This document shows positions 26,727-34,936 of a DNA stretch of 64,000 nucleotides, piece after piece. Where the stretch lies: contig NZ_JAIQDW010000003.1 in assembly GCF_020026925.1 (NCBI RefSeq), positions 62,001-126,000 of the forward strand. The letters are read 5' to 3'. This stretch comes from Flavobacterium hibisci. GTDB lineage: Bacteria; Bacteroidota; Bacteroidia; Flavobacteriales; Flavobacteriaceae. The notes under the pieces were generated by a model. That model was not told the DNA's origin. It searched no databases and saw only the letters and a program-made list of their open reading frames with translations. Position 1 is the stretch's first letter, and each line of letters opens with the position of its first letter. The translations under genes and the position numbers were made by a program.

Positions 26727-27068
26727 ATGAACAAGATAATTTTAATAGCATTGATAACTTTTTTAGGATTTTCGGCTCAGGCTCAAACTAAAAAAAATAA
26801 GAATTTAAAATACACTACAGAGGTAAATGGCAATTGCGAACAATGTAAAAAGCGCATCGAAAAAGCAGCTTTTAGTGTTCCGGGTGTAAAAACTGCTAAT
26901 TGGGACATTAGTTCACACCAGCTTGCGGTAATTTTAAACGAAGAAAAATCATCAACAGCTGATTTGAATAAAGCTGTTGCAAAGGTTGGTCATGATACCA
27001 AAGAAGTAAAAGCAACTCAGGCAGATTATGATAATCTGCATTCTTGCTGTAAGTATGAAAGAGAATAA
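26727..27068 (+). CDS. Secreted heavy-metal-associated (HMA) domain protein
   Basis: 113 residues with a signal peptide (to about residue 19) and one ferredoxin-like HMA domain. The metal site is C37-x-x-C40 in GNCEQCKKRIEKAA, as in copper chaperones of the Atx1/CopZ kind. A second cysteine pair ends the protein (HSCCKYE, residues 107-108). Export of an HMA domain suggests periplasmic metal capture or delivery. It is the last gene of the cysteine-rich module and is followed by a terminator. Confidence 0.88.
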   Translation: MNKIILIALITFLGFSAQAQTKKNKNLKYTTEVNGNCEQCKKRIEKAAFSVPGVKTANWDISSHQLAVILNEEKSSTADLNKAVAKVGHDTKEVKATQADYDNLHSCCKYERE

Positions 27069-27073
27069 TTAGG

Positions 27074-27105
27074 AAGCCCGGAGTTAAAAAAGCCCGGGCT
27101 TTTTT
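27074..27105 (+). terminator. Rho-independent terminator after the HMA gene
   Basis: AAGCCCGG (27074-27081) and CCGGGCTT (27094-27101), with six T at the end. Confidence 0.88.
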
Positions 27106-27139
27106 AATAGTTAATTTATCTTTAAAATACCGTATTTTA

Positions 27140-27169
27140 TTGTGGTTAAATTAAATTATTGTTACTTTC
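27140..27169 (+). promoter_or_regulatory. Candidate promoter of the DedA-family gene
   Basis: TTG (27140-27142), 20 nt, then TACTTTC (27163-27169), one mismatch from TAnnTTTG. Transcription from here excludes the in-frame GTG at 27142 as a start. Confidence 0.4.
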
Positions 27170-27198
27170 ACCAACTAATAAATGTAACCAAACCTGAT

Positions 27199-27879
27199 AT
27201 GAATAATTTCGACTGGACTCAATTAATAAACCCTGAATTTTACATTACATTAAGCATTGGAGGTTTTCAGATCGGTTTATTTATTGTTTTATTTATCGTT
27301 TTTGCTGAAACAGGACTTTTTGCAGGCTTTTTTCTACCAGGAGACAGCTTGTTGTTTTTAGCAGGGATCTACAGTCGCGAATTGATAGAGAATATGGTTT
27401 ATATTTCTAACGATTTTTTAAACGTCTTTTTATTAGCACTCATGGTAGCCATAATGGGGGTTTTTGGAAACATGACCGGATATTGGTTTGGTGCTAAAAG
27501 CGGATACTATTTATTCAAAAAAGAAGATACTTTTTGGTTTAAAAAGAAATACCTCTTACAATCGAAGGATTTCTTCGAAAAGTATGGAGGTAAGGCTATT
27601 ATTTATGCAAGATTTCTACCAATTTTCAGGACATTTGCCCCAATTATCGCAGGTATAGTTTCTATGGATAAAAAGAAATTTATGTTCTATAATGTTTTGA
27701 GCTCTTTTCTATGGTCTTTTATTCTGATTTTTGCAGGTCATTACTTATACGGAGTATTTTTAAAACAAGGAATAGATCTGAAACATCATATAGAATATAT
27801 CATTATAATCATTGTGGTTATCTCTACATTCCCTGTTTTGTTGAAACTTTTAAAGAAAAGACCAATTGAGAAAATCTAA
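27199..27879 (+). CDS. DedA/VTT-domain membrane protein
   Basis: 226 residues of the DedA family, inner-membrane proteins linked to lipid flipping and membrane potential. The signature FAETGLFAGFFLPGDSLLFLAG is followed by GNMTGYWFGAKSG and by KYGGKAIIYARFLPIFRTFA, with the conserved Arg in the second re-entrant region. The start at 27199 (MNNFDWTQLINPEF) is preferred over GTG 27142 because a promoter candidate lies between them. Monocistronic by context. Confidence 0.9.
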   Translation: MNNFDWTQLINPEFYITLSIGGFQIGLFIVLFIVFAETGLFAGFFLPGDSLLFLAGIYSRELIENMVYISNDFLNVFLLALMVAIMGVFGNMTGYWFGAKSGYYLFKKEDTFWFKKKYLLQSKDFFEKYGGKAIIYARFLPIFRTFAPIIAGIVSMDKKKFMFYNVLSSFLWSFILIFAGHYLYGVFLKQGIDLKHHIEYIIIIIVVISTFPVLLKLLKKRPIEKI

Positions 27880-27897
27880 TTTTTAATCTATTTAAAA

Positions 27898-28485
27898 TTA
27901 GATGTTTCCAAAAAGATTAAAAATTGATCTTGCAAAACGCGAATTATTTTTTTCTTCGACAGTTTCATAACAAGAGAAGCCTAAAATAATTTTAATTCCC
28001 GGAGGTATGCTGTTCAAGATGTCTCTTTTTTGTTCATCCAGAAGTAATTTTAAACTTGAAGCTACTTCAGCATTATACTTTAAATAAGAAAGGATAAGCA
28101 ATGTAGAAAAGTTTAAAACTTCACGTGCTGTTTCACTTTTGATGCCGACTTCATTCGAAATCATTTCAGTAATTCTGGCTTTTTTGCTGGTGAAAATTTT
28201 TTCTAAAAAGCGATTTCCTTCTGATTTATAATTTTCATCCACAGACAAAATTCTTGAAGAAGTAAAATCAACTTCTTTGTAAAATGTTGAGTCTGGTACA
28301 AGATCAGTCATTTCGGCTAAAGCTTTTTCATCAAAATTGTTATAGCATCCCATTAAAACAGTTCCCAGCGAAACATCGATAGCCTTAATTAGTAAGGCAT
28401 CATTTTCGAAATAGAATTTGTTTAGTTTTGAGATGACATTAGACGAGATAAAACGGCGTAGTTCAATTTGTAGATTTGGGGTCAT
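27898..28485 (-). CDS. DUF937-like cytoplasmic protein
   Basis: 195 residues, mostly helical, with no signal or membrane segment. The pattern of a bacterial DUF937 protein is suggested by the N-terminal DVSLGTVLMGCYNNF and the S-x-x-G-I-K-x-E-x-A-R segment followed by LLILSYLK, but the assignment is by resemblance only. Function unknown. It is convergent with the DedA gene, with 18 bp between the stops. Confidence 0.55.
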   Translation of the reverse strand: MTPNLQIELRRFISSNVISKLNKFYFENDALLIKAIDVSLGTVLMGCYNNFDEKALAEMTDLVPDSTFYKEVDFTSSRILSVDENYKSEGNRFLEKIFTSKKARITEMISNEVGIKSETAREVLNFSTLLILSYLKYNAEVASSLKLLLDEQKRDILNSIPPGIKIILGFSCYETVEEKNNSRFARSIFNLFGNI

Positions 28486-28763
28486 AATTGTTACGGGATT
28501 AGTTAATAATTGCTGTCAATAAACCGATTAAATGTGGTATTTTGTCGATTATAGTGATAAAAATATAAAATAAATTAACATATCCAAAAAATAAGTTAAA
28601 TATATTATTTTGACTTTTCTGCAATTTAATTAACAAATTATGGTATTATCAACGAATATCATACTTTGTATTAATACTAAGTAGCAATTATTTAAAATAA
28701 AAAAAATAATTTTTATTTGAACGATGTTAAAAATAAGAAAATACTTAACTGTTTATTGAGTAA

Positions 28764-29264
28764 TTAAAACAATAAAACTCTGTTTTTCCAAACTATAGTA
28801 AGAAATAATCCAAAATAAATAACGCAAATTAAAAAATTGATAAAACCGGAGGCTAAAAAACCAATTAGTGAACCTGTTGCAGCCTTAAATGCTCTTCTGT
28901 GATCTTTAGAATCGTATAACATTTCACCTATAAATGCCCCTGCAAATGGACCTATAATTATTCCAAAAGGAATTGGGGCAAGGATGCCAACTATAAGACC
29001 AATATTAGTGCCCCAAATGCCGTATGAACTGCCGCCAAAACGTTTAGTTCCCTTAGCTGGAATCACATAATCTAAAATCGTGATAATAATCATGATGATA
29101 AAAGTAATTCCTAAAACCCAGTAATTATTTTCAACGGCTTTGGTTAAATACAGTAATAACAAACCAACCCAACAACTTGACAGCCCGGGTAAAACGGGCA
29201 AAAAACTTCCCATGATTCCTATAATCATGCAGATAAAACCAAGTAAAACTAATACTAAATCCAT
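28764..29264 (-). CDS. DUF456-family membrane protein
   Basis: 166 residues with about four to five hydrophobic segments. Typical DUF456 motifs are LPVLPG (FLPVLPGLSSCW), the central DYVIPAKGTKRFGGSSYG, and the glycine-rich GIIIGPFAGAFIGEML. The start at 29264 (MDLVLVLLGFICMIIG) is chosen because the open frame further upstream lacks hydrophobic or conserved sequence. Function unknown. The 278 bp before its stop (28486-28763) are AT-rich and hold nothing I recognise. Confidence 0.8.
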   Translation of the reverse strand: MDLVLVLLGFICMIIGIMGSFLPVLPGLSSCWVGLLLLYLTKAVENNYWVLGITFIIMIIITILDYVIPAKGTKRFGGSSYGIWGTNIGLIVGILAPIPFGIIIGPFAGAFIGEMLYDSKDHRRAFKAATGSLIGFLASGFINFLICVIYFGLFLTIVWKNRVLLF

Positions 29265-29434
29265 ACTAAAAACCGTTGTAAATTTTAATTGTAAATTTAT
29301 GCCATCTATTGAATCATCATTTATAAAGTAATGAAAAAATAGTTCATAATTTCTCTTTGAAGAATATTTGCAATACAAAGTTTACCAAAAAATAATCGTA
29401 TTTTTACAATATTAGTCAAATCAACATCAAAATC

Positions 29435-29941
29435 TTGAAACGTTTTTTTCTTTTTTTTGTTTTCATATCTTTAAATTCTTGTCAATATTTTGAGAAGCAG
29501 ATCCCTTCTGAAAAAGAATTGCTTCAAAAAGAATTAAAATCAATCAACTGGAAAGTAGTTGATGAATATCCCTCTGTGCCAGACTGCGAGAAAATCAACG
29601 ATAAAAGTCAGCGACAGCAATGTTTTTTCGAAATCATGTCGCAGCTTATTCAGGAAAAACTGGATATAGATACACTCTCCATTTTGTATCCCGAATTAGA
29701 TACCATAGAAGTTAAAGTGACTGTCTTTCCTAATGCGACCCTGGAATTTGAGCCACAGTTTCCTAAGGATTCGGTGACTTATGACACGATAAAAATCGAT
29801 AGTATTCTACGTGCACGATTGATAGATTTCCCAAAAGTGAATCCAGCCATTAAACGTGGAATTCCCGTTAAATCACAATTTATTTTGCCTGTTATTCTTA
29901 AGGAAAAGAAAAATAAACTAAATGATAAGGATTTAAAGTAG
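29435..29941 (+). CDS. Lipoprotein of unknown function
   Basis: 168 residues with a lipoprotein signal, MKRFFLFFVFISLNSC, Cys16 being the lipidated residue. The only in-frame start that keeps this signal is the TTG at 29435. The mature part is soluble, with a K/D-rich linker and a C-x-K-x-N...QRQQCFFE segment. I do not recognise the family. Its stop codon is the first part of the palindromic repeat at 29940-30014. Confidence 0.65.
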   Translation: MKRFFLFFVFISLNSCQYFEKQIPSEKELLQKELKSINWKVVDEYPSVPDCEKINDKSQRQQCFFEIMSQLIQEKLDIDTLSILYPELDTIEVKVTVFPNATLEFEPQFPKDSVTYDTIKIDSILRARLIDFPKVNPAIKRGIPVKSQFILPVILKEKKNKLNDKDLK

Positions 29942-30014
29942 CTGTTCCTGCTGTCCGTTATATCTTTTTATTTTTAAAGAAAAAATAAAAAGGATGTCAC
30001 TCCCATCAGGGCTA
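29940..30014. repeat. Palindromic intergenic repeat, copy 1
   Basis: Ends in AGC and GCT, with a central hairpin: left arm 29962-29975 (T5-A-T5 core), loop AAAG, right arm 29980-29995 (A6-T-A5 core then GGAT). The same element occurs at 63128-63204. Confidence 0.75.
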
Positions 30015-30036
30015 GGCAGTAAGATTCAAAAGAAAA

Positions 30037-31140
30037 TTATACTTTAAACCGACGGTTTTTCCATTCATAAGAACCAAACAAACTGTATAAGGCTACAGCC
30101 GAACTAAAAAAAGGATAAAACAGACTACTCAAAAGCCAGCTTTTTAGACGGCCTTTAGTCAAATAAAGACTGGTGACATAAAGCAAAACAAAATCTATAA
30201 CAAATTTAAGAAAAGCAAACAAAACAAAAATCGGATATGACCAGATTCCGAAAAGGAGAAATAAAAATCCAATAACGAAACTCAAATTTCCAAAGAAAAC
30301 AATCAATCCCAATAACTTTCCAAACGAACTTTGATACGAACTTGTTTTTGCCGCCCAGCGCACTCTTTGATAAAATAAAGTTTTCCAGGTTTCAGTGGGT
30401 TTGGTGGTTACGATAGTTTCTTCATCTTTTAAATAATGAACTTCTTTTGGAAATCTTTCAATCGCTTTCTGCAATAAAAAAACATCATCTCCGCTGGCTA
30501 TTTTATTGTTTCCCTCAAATCCGTTTAACTTTTCAAACAATGATTTTTTGTAAGCGAAATTGGCTCCATTGCACATAAAAGCATAGTTAAGTCCAAAACT
30601 TCCAATGGTAGCCCCTTGCAGGCTTGTTAAATCCAGTTGCTGGAAATGATCTAAAAATGAATTTTTGCAATCACACCTAACTGCTCCTGCGAGCATCGAG
30701 ATTTTATTTTCCTGAATATAATTGTCGAATGATAAAAGCCAGTTTTCAGGAACAATACAATCGGCATCGGTGGTAATAACCCATTCGGTTTTTACATGTT
30801 GCATTGCACTGGTAATCGCGTCTTTTTTAGGAGAATTTGAAACCCGAATGTTGTCAATTACCGAAATTTGGAATTTGGAATTTAAAACTTGAAATTTCTC
30901 TGTTGAATTATCATCAACCAAAATCACTTCAAATAAATCAGTTGGATAATTTAATTTCGAAAAGCTCTCCAGCAGTATTGGCAAATTTTCTCCTTCATTG
31001 CGAAACGGAACTATAATCGTAAAACTTGTTTTGGGCTCTAAATCTGATTTTTGATATCTTTTGACTTTAAAAAAACCATAAATCAGCAAGCCGATTGTTA
31101 TAACATAAATTTTTAATATGACGAACAATATCAGGCTCAT
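30037..31140 (-). CDS. Family 2 glycosyltransferase, membrane-bound
   Basis: 367 residues. An N-terminal helix is followed by the GT2 catalytic domain with VDDNS, the DxD-type TDADC, GDDVFL and the Q-x-x-R-W motif in YQRVRWAAK, as in processive or lipid-linked glycosyltransferases. The C-terminal 110 residues form three helices. Donor and acceptor are unknown. The segment KFQVLNSKFQISVIDN near residue 85 is encoded by a low-complexity repeat resembling intergenic DNA. It overlaps the upstream gene by 4 bases (ATGA). Confidence 0.88.
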   Translation of the reverse strand: MSLILFVILKIYVITIGLLIYGFFKVKRYQKSDLEPKTSFTIIVPFRNEGENLPILLESFSKLNYPTDLFEVILVDDNSTEKFQVLNSKFQISVIDNIRVSNSPKKDAITSAMQHVKTEWVITTDADCIVPENWLLSFDNYIQENKISMLAGAVRCDCKNSFLDHFQQLDLTSLQGATIGSFGLNYAFMCNGANFAYKKSLFEKLNGFEGNNKIASGDDVFLLQKAIERFPKEVHYLKDEETIVTTKPTETWKTLFYQRVRWAAKTSSYQSSFGKLLGLIVFFGNLSFVIGFLFLLFGIWSYPIFVLFAFLKFVIDFVLLYVTSLYLTKGRLKSWLLSSLFYPFFSSAVALYSLFGSYEWKNRRFKV

Positions 31141-32081
31141 GCAGCAGTTTTTGTTTTAAAATTCAAAACATAATAACTTCCTAAAACTACCGGAAGAACT
31201 ACATTTAAAAACCACATTAAAGTGCTGATGAAAACCACAATCCATTCGTTTACGCCTAAAATTCCGAAGAAATAAATCGCAACACTGCCTTTTACCGCAA
31301 AATCCAAAAACTGAAACGTTGGTAATGAAGAAGCCAAAAAATAGACAGAAGTAATAGCGGCCATTAAAGTTAAATAGGGTAAATGAACTTCAAAAGCGAG
31401 AAACAAAAAGTAATATTGGTGCGAGAAAACCAAATAACGGCAAATGCCTAAAAATATATTTTTCTGATGAACTGGTTTAGGGATTTCATTGATTTTATGA
31501 ATCAGTTTTTCAATTGAATATCCTTTTACTTTTATCTTTTTTATTGAAAATAACAGAATCAGAATCAATACAAATCCGCCAAATAAAATCAATACGGATT
31601 TTGTGGTAATGACATCGTACAGTGCATTGAAATATAACAGACCGAAAATGCCAAAAATAATAGTCAGAATCATTTGGATTCCGTTACAGATTAAGTTCAG
31701 GAACACCACTTTTTTAGCTTCCGTTTTCGGATAGTACAAAGCTTTTCCGGCATATTCCCCAACTCCGTTTGGAGTGAAAATCCCGGCGGTTAAGGCTGCT
31801 AAAACCTGTTTTGTTGCTTCTCCTAAAGATATGGGATATATGACTCGGGCTAAATTCTGCCATTTTAAAATTTCAAAAAAGCGATTCAGCACGCTCAACA
31901 GCAAGATAAATCCAACTCCTAAAACCGACTGATTTTTTCGGAACAAAACAATGAATTTCTGCCAGTCGAGTTTATCATTGTTTGCCAGCTGGTCGTAAAT
32001 AAAATAAAATGCGCCGCCAACAATCAAAAGTTTGGCCAGAAGAACAAGGAATTGCTTAGCTTTGTGAGGAATTGAAATCAT
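31137..32081 (-). CDS. Flippase-like (LPG synthase TM-type) membrane protein
   Basis: 314 residues with eight or so transmembrane helices, resembling the lysylphosphatidylglycerol synthase transmembrane/AglD-type family, which is often found with glycosyltransferases. The conserved TPNGVGEYAGKALYYPK region and the small-residue-rich LASSLPTFQFLDFAVKG agree. It overlaps the GT2 gene by 4 bases, so the two proteins probably act together in making or moving a lipid-linked sugar. Confidence 0.82.
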   Translation of the reverse strand: MISIPHKAKQFLVLLAKLLIVGGAFYFIYDQLANNDKLDWQKFIVLFRKNQSVLGVGFILLLSVLNRFFEILKWQNLARVIYPISLGEATKQVLAALTAGIFTPNGVGEYAGKALYYPKTEAKKVVFLNLICNGIQMILTIIFGIFGLLYFNALYDVITTKSVLILFGGFVLILILLFSIKKIKVKGYSIEKLIHKINEIPKPVHQKNIFLGICRYLVFSHQYYFLFLAFEVHLPYLTLMAAITSVYFLASSLPTFQFLDFAVKGSVAIYFFGILGVNEWIVVFISTLMWFLNVVLPVVLGSYYVLNFKTKTAA

Positions 32082-32085
32082 GCCG

Positions 32086-32093
32086 CAAAAGTA
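32086..32093 (-). promoter_or_regulatory. Candidate -7 promoter element directly before the flippase-like gene
   Basis: TACTTTTG followed by C on the minus strand matches TAnnTTTG exactly and ends four bases before the ATG. Confidence 0.5.
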
Positions 32094-32154
32094 GTCAATT
32101 TGAGAATGAGATAATGTGGCAATTAGTAAATTAGAAAATGATTTATTCGAGATT

Positions 32155-32195
32155 CAGGTAACTTGAAACTTGAAACAAATAAACTTGAAACAAAA
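32155..32195. repeat. TTTCARG-type intergenic repeat next to ruvC
   Basis: Tandem ACTTGAAA units (at 32161, 32168 and 32183) after CAGGTA. The repeat reaches to within a few bases of the ruvC start. Related copies lie at 14023, 47592 and 58222. Confidence 0.6.
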
Positions 32196-32201
32196 CTTCT
32201 C

Positions 32202-32756
32202 TTGACAAAAGAACGCATCATATTAGGTATTGACCCTGGAACCACAATTATGGGTTTTGGACTGATTAAAGTAACCAATAAAAAAATGGAATTTCTGCAA
32301 TTGAATGAATTGCAGCTTTCCAAATACGATAATCATTACCAAAAATTAAAAATTATCTTTGAAAGAACGATCGAATTAATCGAAACACATCATCCGGATG
32401 AAATTGCAATTGAAGCACCATTTTTTGGTAAAAACGTCCAGTCGATGCTGAAATTAGGCCGTGCACAAGGCGTTGCCATGGCAGCCGGACTTTCAAGAGA
32501 TATTCCGATTACCGAGTACGAACCTAAAAAAATAAAAATGGCGATTACCGGAAACGGAAACGCCAGTAAAGAGCAGGTCGCCAAGATGTTGCAGCAGCTT
32601 TTAGGTTTAAAAGAATTACCCAAAAATTTGGATTCGACTGATGGTTTGGCGGCAGCTGTTTGTCATCACTTTAATTCCGGGAAAGTGGTTGCTGGAAAAA
32701 GTTATTCTGGCTGGGATGCTTTTGTAAAACAGAATGAGGATAAGATAAGAAAATAG
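32202..32756 (+). CDS. ruvC: Crossover junction endodeoxyribonuclease RuvC
   Basis: Resolves Holliday junctions with RuvAB. The RNase H-like fold shows the catalytic residues: Asp in ILGIDPGTTIMGFG, Glu in IAIEAPFFGKN, and Asp in DSTDGLAAAVCHH. The start is placed at TTG 32202 (MTKERIILGIDPG), which gives 184 residues and the usual N-terminus. The frame is open further upstream to TTG 32163, but those codons are repeat sequence. The start choice is therefore moderate; the identity is certain. Confidence 0.93.
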   Translation: MTKERIILGIDPGTTIMGFGLIKVTNKKMEFLQLNELQLSKYDNHYQKLKIIFERTIELIETHHPDEIAIEAPFFGKNVQSMLKLGRAQGVAMAAGLSRDIPITEYEPKKIKMAITGNGNASKEQVAKMLQQLLGLKELPKNLDSTDGLAAAVCHHFNSGKVVAGKSYSGWDAFVKQNEDKIRK

Positions 32757-32790
32757 TTATATTTGCCGAAATTAACATAATCTTTAACTA

Positions 32791-33648
32791 ATGACAAAAC
32801 TTAAATTTATTGCATTTCTTTTATTTGCAGCGCTTATTTCTTCATGCTCTTCTGATGATAGCGGAGATAACCAATCAGGAGATACTTATTTTAAATTTAC
32901 TTAAGATGGTAAGGTACAAAATGTAAAAACCTGGGAAGCCATTAAACTAGGCGATTTAATAGAAGTTACCGGACAGTCTGCAGATGGAGGAGTTGGAATC
33001 GATTTTAAATTCAATATTTATGGAAATTTATATGAAGCTTTTACCTACGGAACTGATATTACAAGTAATATCCCTTTTCTGGAAGCTTCAGAACATTTTA
33101 CATCAAATACTTTTACATTCACTTTAGAAAATTTGAATACTACAAACAAAACAGTCCAGGTAAAATTTTCTGGTAAGGTATATGATGACCCATATGATCA
33201 CGAATCAGATTATGTTAATGTAATGGGATCATTTAAGGTTTCGTATGAAGATGATCCTTCAGAATCTCTGGAAGGGTATGGAACTTTTGCAAAGATAGAT
33301 GGAAAAGACTGGCATGGTTTATCGATGAGCAGTACTGTTGAAAATCAGGAAACAAAAATACTTTACGCAGAAAATGACGGGGAGTATATAATTGGTATCG
33401 CTTTTCCTAAGTATGGAGCAAAAACAGGAACCTTCACTTTCACTAACAATAATTTTGCGAATAGAATTACTTTTCAAAAGTATGATTTATCAACACATGA
33501 ATTTATAGATTATGATGTTTCAGGAACCATAACCTTTACCACTATTAATGATTCTTATGCAGCTGGAACATTTAGCCTGACAGCAACAAATCCGGTAACT
33601 AAAGCGAAAATAATAATTTCAAATGGTACTTTTAAAGAAGGGCTTTAG
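32791..33648 (+). pseudogene. Lipoprotein gene interrupted by an in-frame stop
   Basis: An ATG at 32791 begins a clear lipoprotein signal (MTKLKFIAFLLFAA then LISSC and a short acidic linker). The frame meets TAA at 32902-32904 (codon 38) and then continues open without a break to 33648, about 248 codons. The downstream part reads as a normal beta-rich secreted domain (repeated T-F-T, N-x-T-N-K segments). This is a nonsense mutation in an otherwise intact gene, or a sequence error. I do not recognise the family. It is followed by a terminator, as for an expressed gene. Confidence 0.75.
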
Positions 33649-33680
33649 TGAAAAAAACTTAATTAAGTATTGATTATTGA

Positions 33681-33708
33681 AGAGCAAGATTTAACTTGCT
33701 CTTTTTTT
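33681..33708 (+). terminator. Rho-independent terminator after the interrupted lipoprotein gene
   Basis: AGAGCAAG (33681-33688) and CTTGCTCT (33695-33702) followed by seven T. It ends a few bases before the hemW start. Confidence 0.85.
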
Positions 33709-33711
33709 ATT

Positions 33712-34848
33712 ATGTCTGGAATCTACATTCACATACCATTTTGCAAGCAGGCTTGTCATTACTGCGACTTTCATTTTTCAACTTCAATGAAGAAGAAGGA
33801 AGATATGGTTTTGGCTTTGGCAAAAGAAATTATGATGCGTAAAAATGAATTTGAAAATGATATAGTAGAAACGATTTATTTTGGCGGAGGAACACCTTCG
33901 GTTTTATCGAATGGCGAAATCAACTTTTTAATTTCTGAAGTTTATAAAAATTATAAAGTTGTCGAAAATCCTGAAATCACACTTGAAGCAAATCCTGATG
34001 ATTTGTCTTTAGAACGGATTTTAGAATTATCTAAAAGTCCGATAAATCGTCTCAGCATCGGAATTCAGTCATTTTATGAAGATGATTTAAAGATGATGAA
34101 CCGTGCTCATAATTCGCCGGAAGCCAAAAAATGTCTGGAAGAAGCTATTAAGTACTTCGACAATATTTCGCTTGATTTGATTTACGGAATTCCGGGAATG
34201 ACTGACGAAATGTGGAAACAAAATATTCAGACCGCTCTGGATTTTGGTATTCCGCATATTTCGAGTTACGCTTTGACAGTTGAGCCAAAAACAACTTTGA
34301 GCAAGCTAATTCAAACCGGAAAAATTGCCGAACTTCAGGATGAAGCTGCTTCCAATCATTTTAATATTTTGGTTGAAATGCTTCAAAACAACGGTTTCAT
34401 TCATTACGAATTATCCAATTTTGGAAAAGAAAATTATTTCTCCAAAAACAATTCAGCTTACTGGTTGGGTAAAAAATATATCGGAATCGGACCTTCAGCA
34501 CATAGCTATGACGGAAAAAAAAGAGGCTGGAATATTGCTAATAATTCACTTTATCTAAAATCAATTCAGGAAAATAAACTTCCCATAGAAACTGAAATTC
34601 TGACTACATCTGATCGTTATAATGAATATATTATGACAGGATTACGAACGATTTGGGGCGTTTCTTTGGAAAAAATTGAAAATGAGTTTGGATTTGAATA
34701 TCTAAATTATCTTCAAAAACAATCTCAAAAGTTCTTAGATGATGATTTACTTTCAATAGAAAATTACATACTGAAACCCACTCTAAAAGGAAAATTTTTA
34801 ACAGATGGAATTGCTTCAGATTTATTTTATCTAAATTTGAAAGAATAA
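33712..34848 (+). CDS. hemW: HemW-type radical SAM heme chaperone/coproporphyrinogen oxidase-like protein
   Basis: A radical SAM protein of the HemN/HemW family, 378 residues. The 4Fe-4S motif is C11-x-x-x-C15-x-x-C18 in PFCKQACHYCDFHFS. YFGGGTPSVL binds SAM, and RLSIGIQSF follows. HemW-type proteins bind heme and are probably insertases rather than oxidases. The start at 33712 (MSGIYIHIPFC) is the family start. It directly follows a terminator, leaving little room for its own promoter. Confidence 0.92.
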   Translation: MSGIYIHIPFCKQACHYCDFHFSTSMKKKEDMVLALAKEIMMRKNEFENDIVETIYFGGGTPSVLSNGEINFLISEVYKNYKVVENPEITLEANPDDLSLERILELSKSPINRLSIGIQSFYEDDLKMMNRAHNSPEAKKCLEEAIKYFDNISLDLIYGIPGMTDEMWKQNIQTALDFGIPHISSYALTVEPKTTLSKLIQTGKIAELQDEAASNHFNILVEMLQNNGFIHYELSNFGKENYFSKNNSAYWLGKKYIGIGPSAHSYDGKKRGWNIANNSLYLKSIQENKLPIETEILTTSDRYNEYIMTGLRTIWGVSLEKIENEFGFEYLNYLQKQSQKFLDDDLLSIENYILKPTLKGKFLTDGIASDLFYLNLKE

Positions 34849-34855
34849 AAAATAG

Positions 34856-34928
34856 AACGCTGATAAAACGGATGCAGGCAACGCTGATAAATCTGTATTA
34901 ATCCGCGTTAGAATATCCGTAAAATCCG
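34856..34928. repeat. ACGGAT/ATCCGT-type intergenic repeat
   Basis: Two direct copies of AACGCTGATAAA (34856-34867 and 34880-34891), then ATCCGCGTTAG and two ATCCGT units, which pair with the ACGGAT after the first copy. Similar GATAAA/ATCCG arrays occur between genes in many Bacteroidota. Confidence 0.55.
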
Positions 34929-34936
34929 TGTCCGAA

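Noticed and set aside
27142..27198. GTG 27142 as the start of the DedA-family protein
   Set aside because: It lies upstream of the likely transcription start and adds non-conserved residues before MNNFDWTQL.
32902..32904. Programmed readthrough or recoding at the stop of the interrupted lipoprotein gene
   Set aside because: The codon is TAA, not TGA or TAG, and no slippery site or structure typical of recoding is seen around it.
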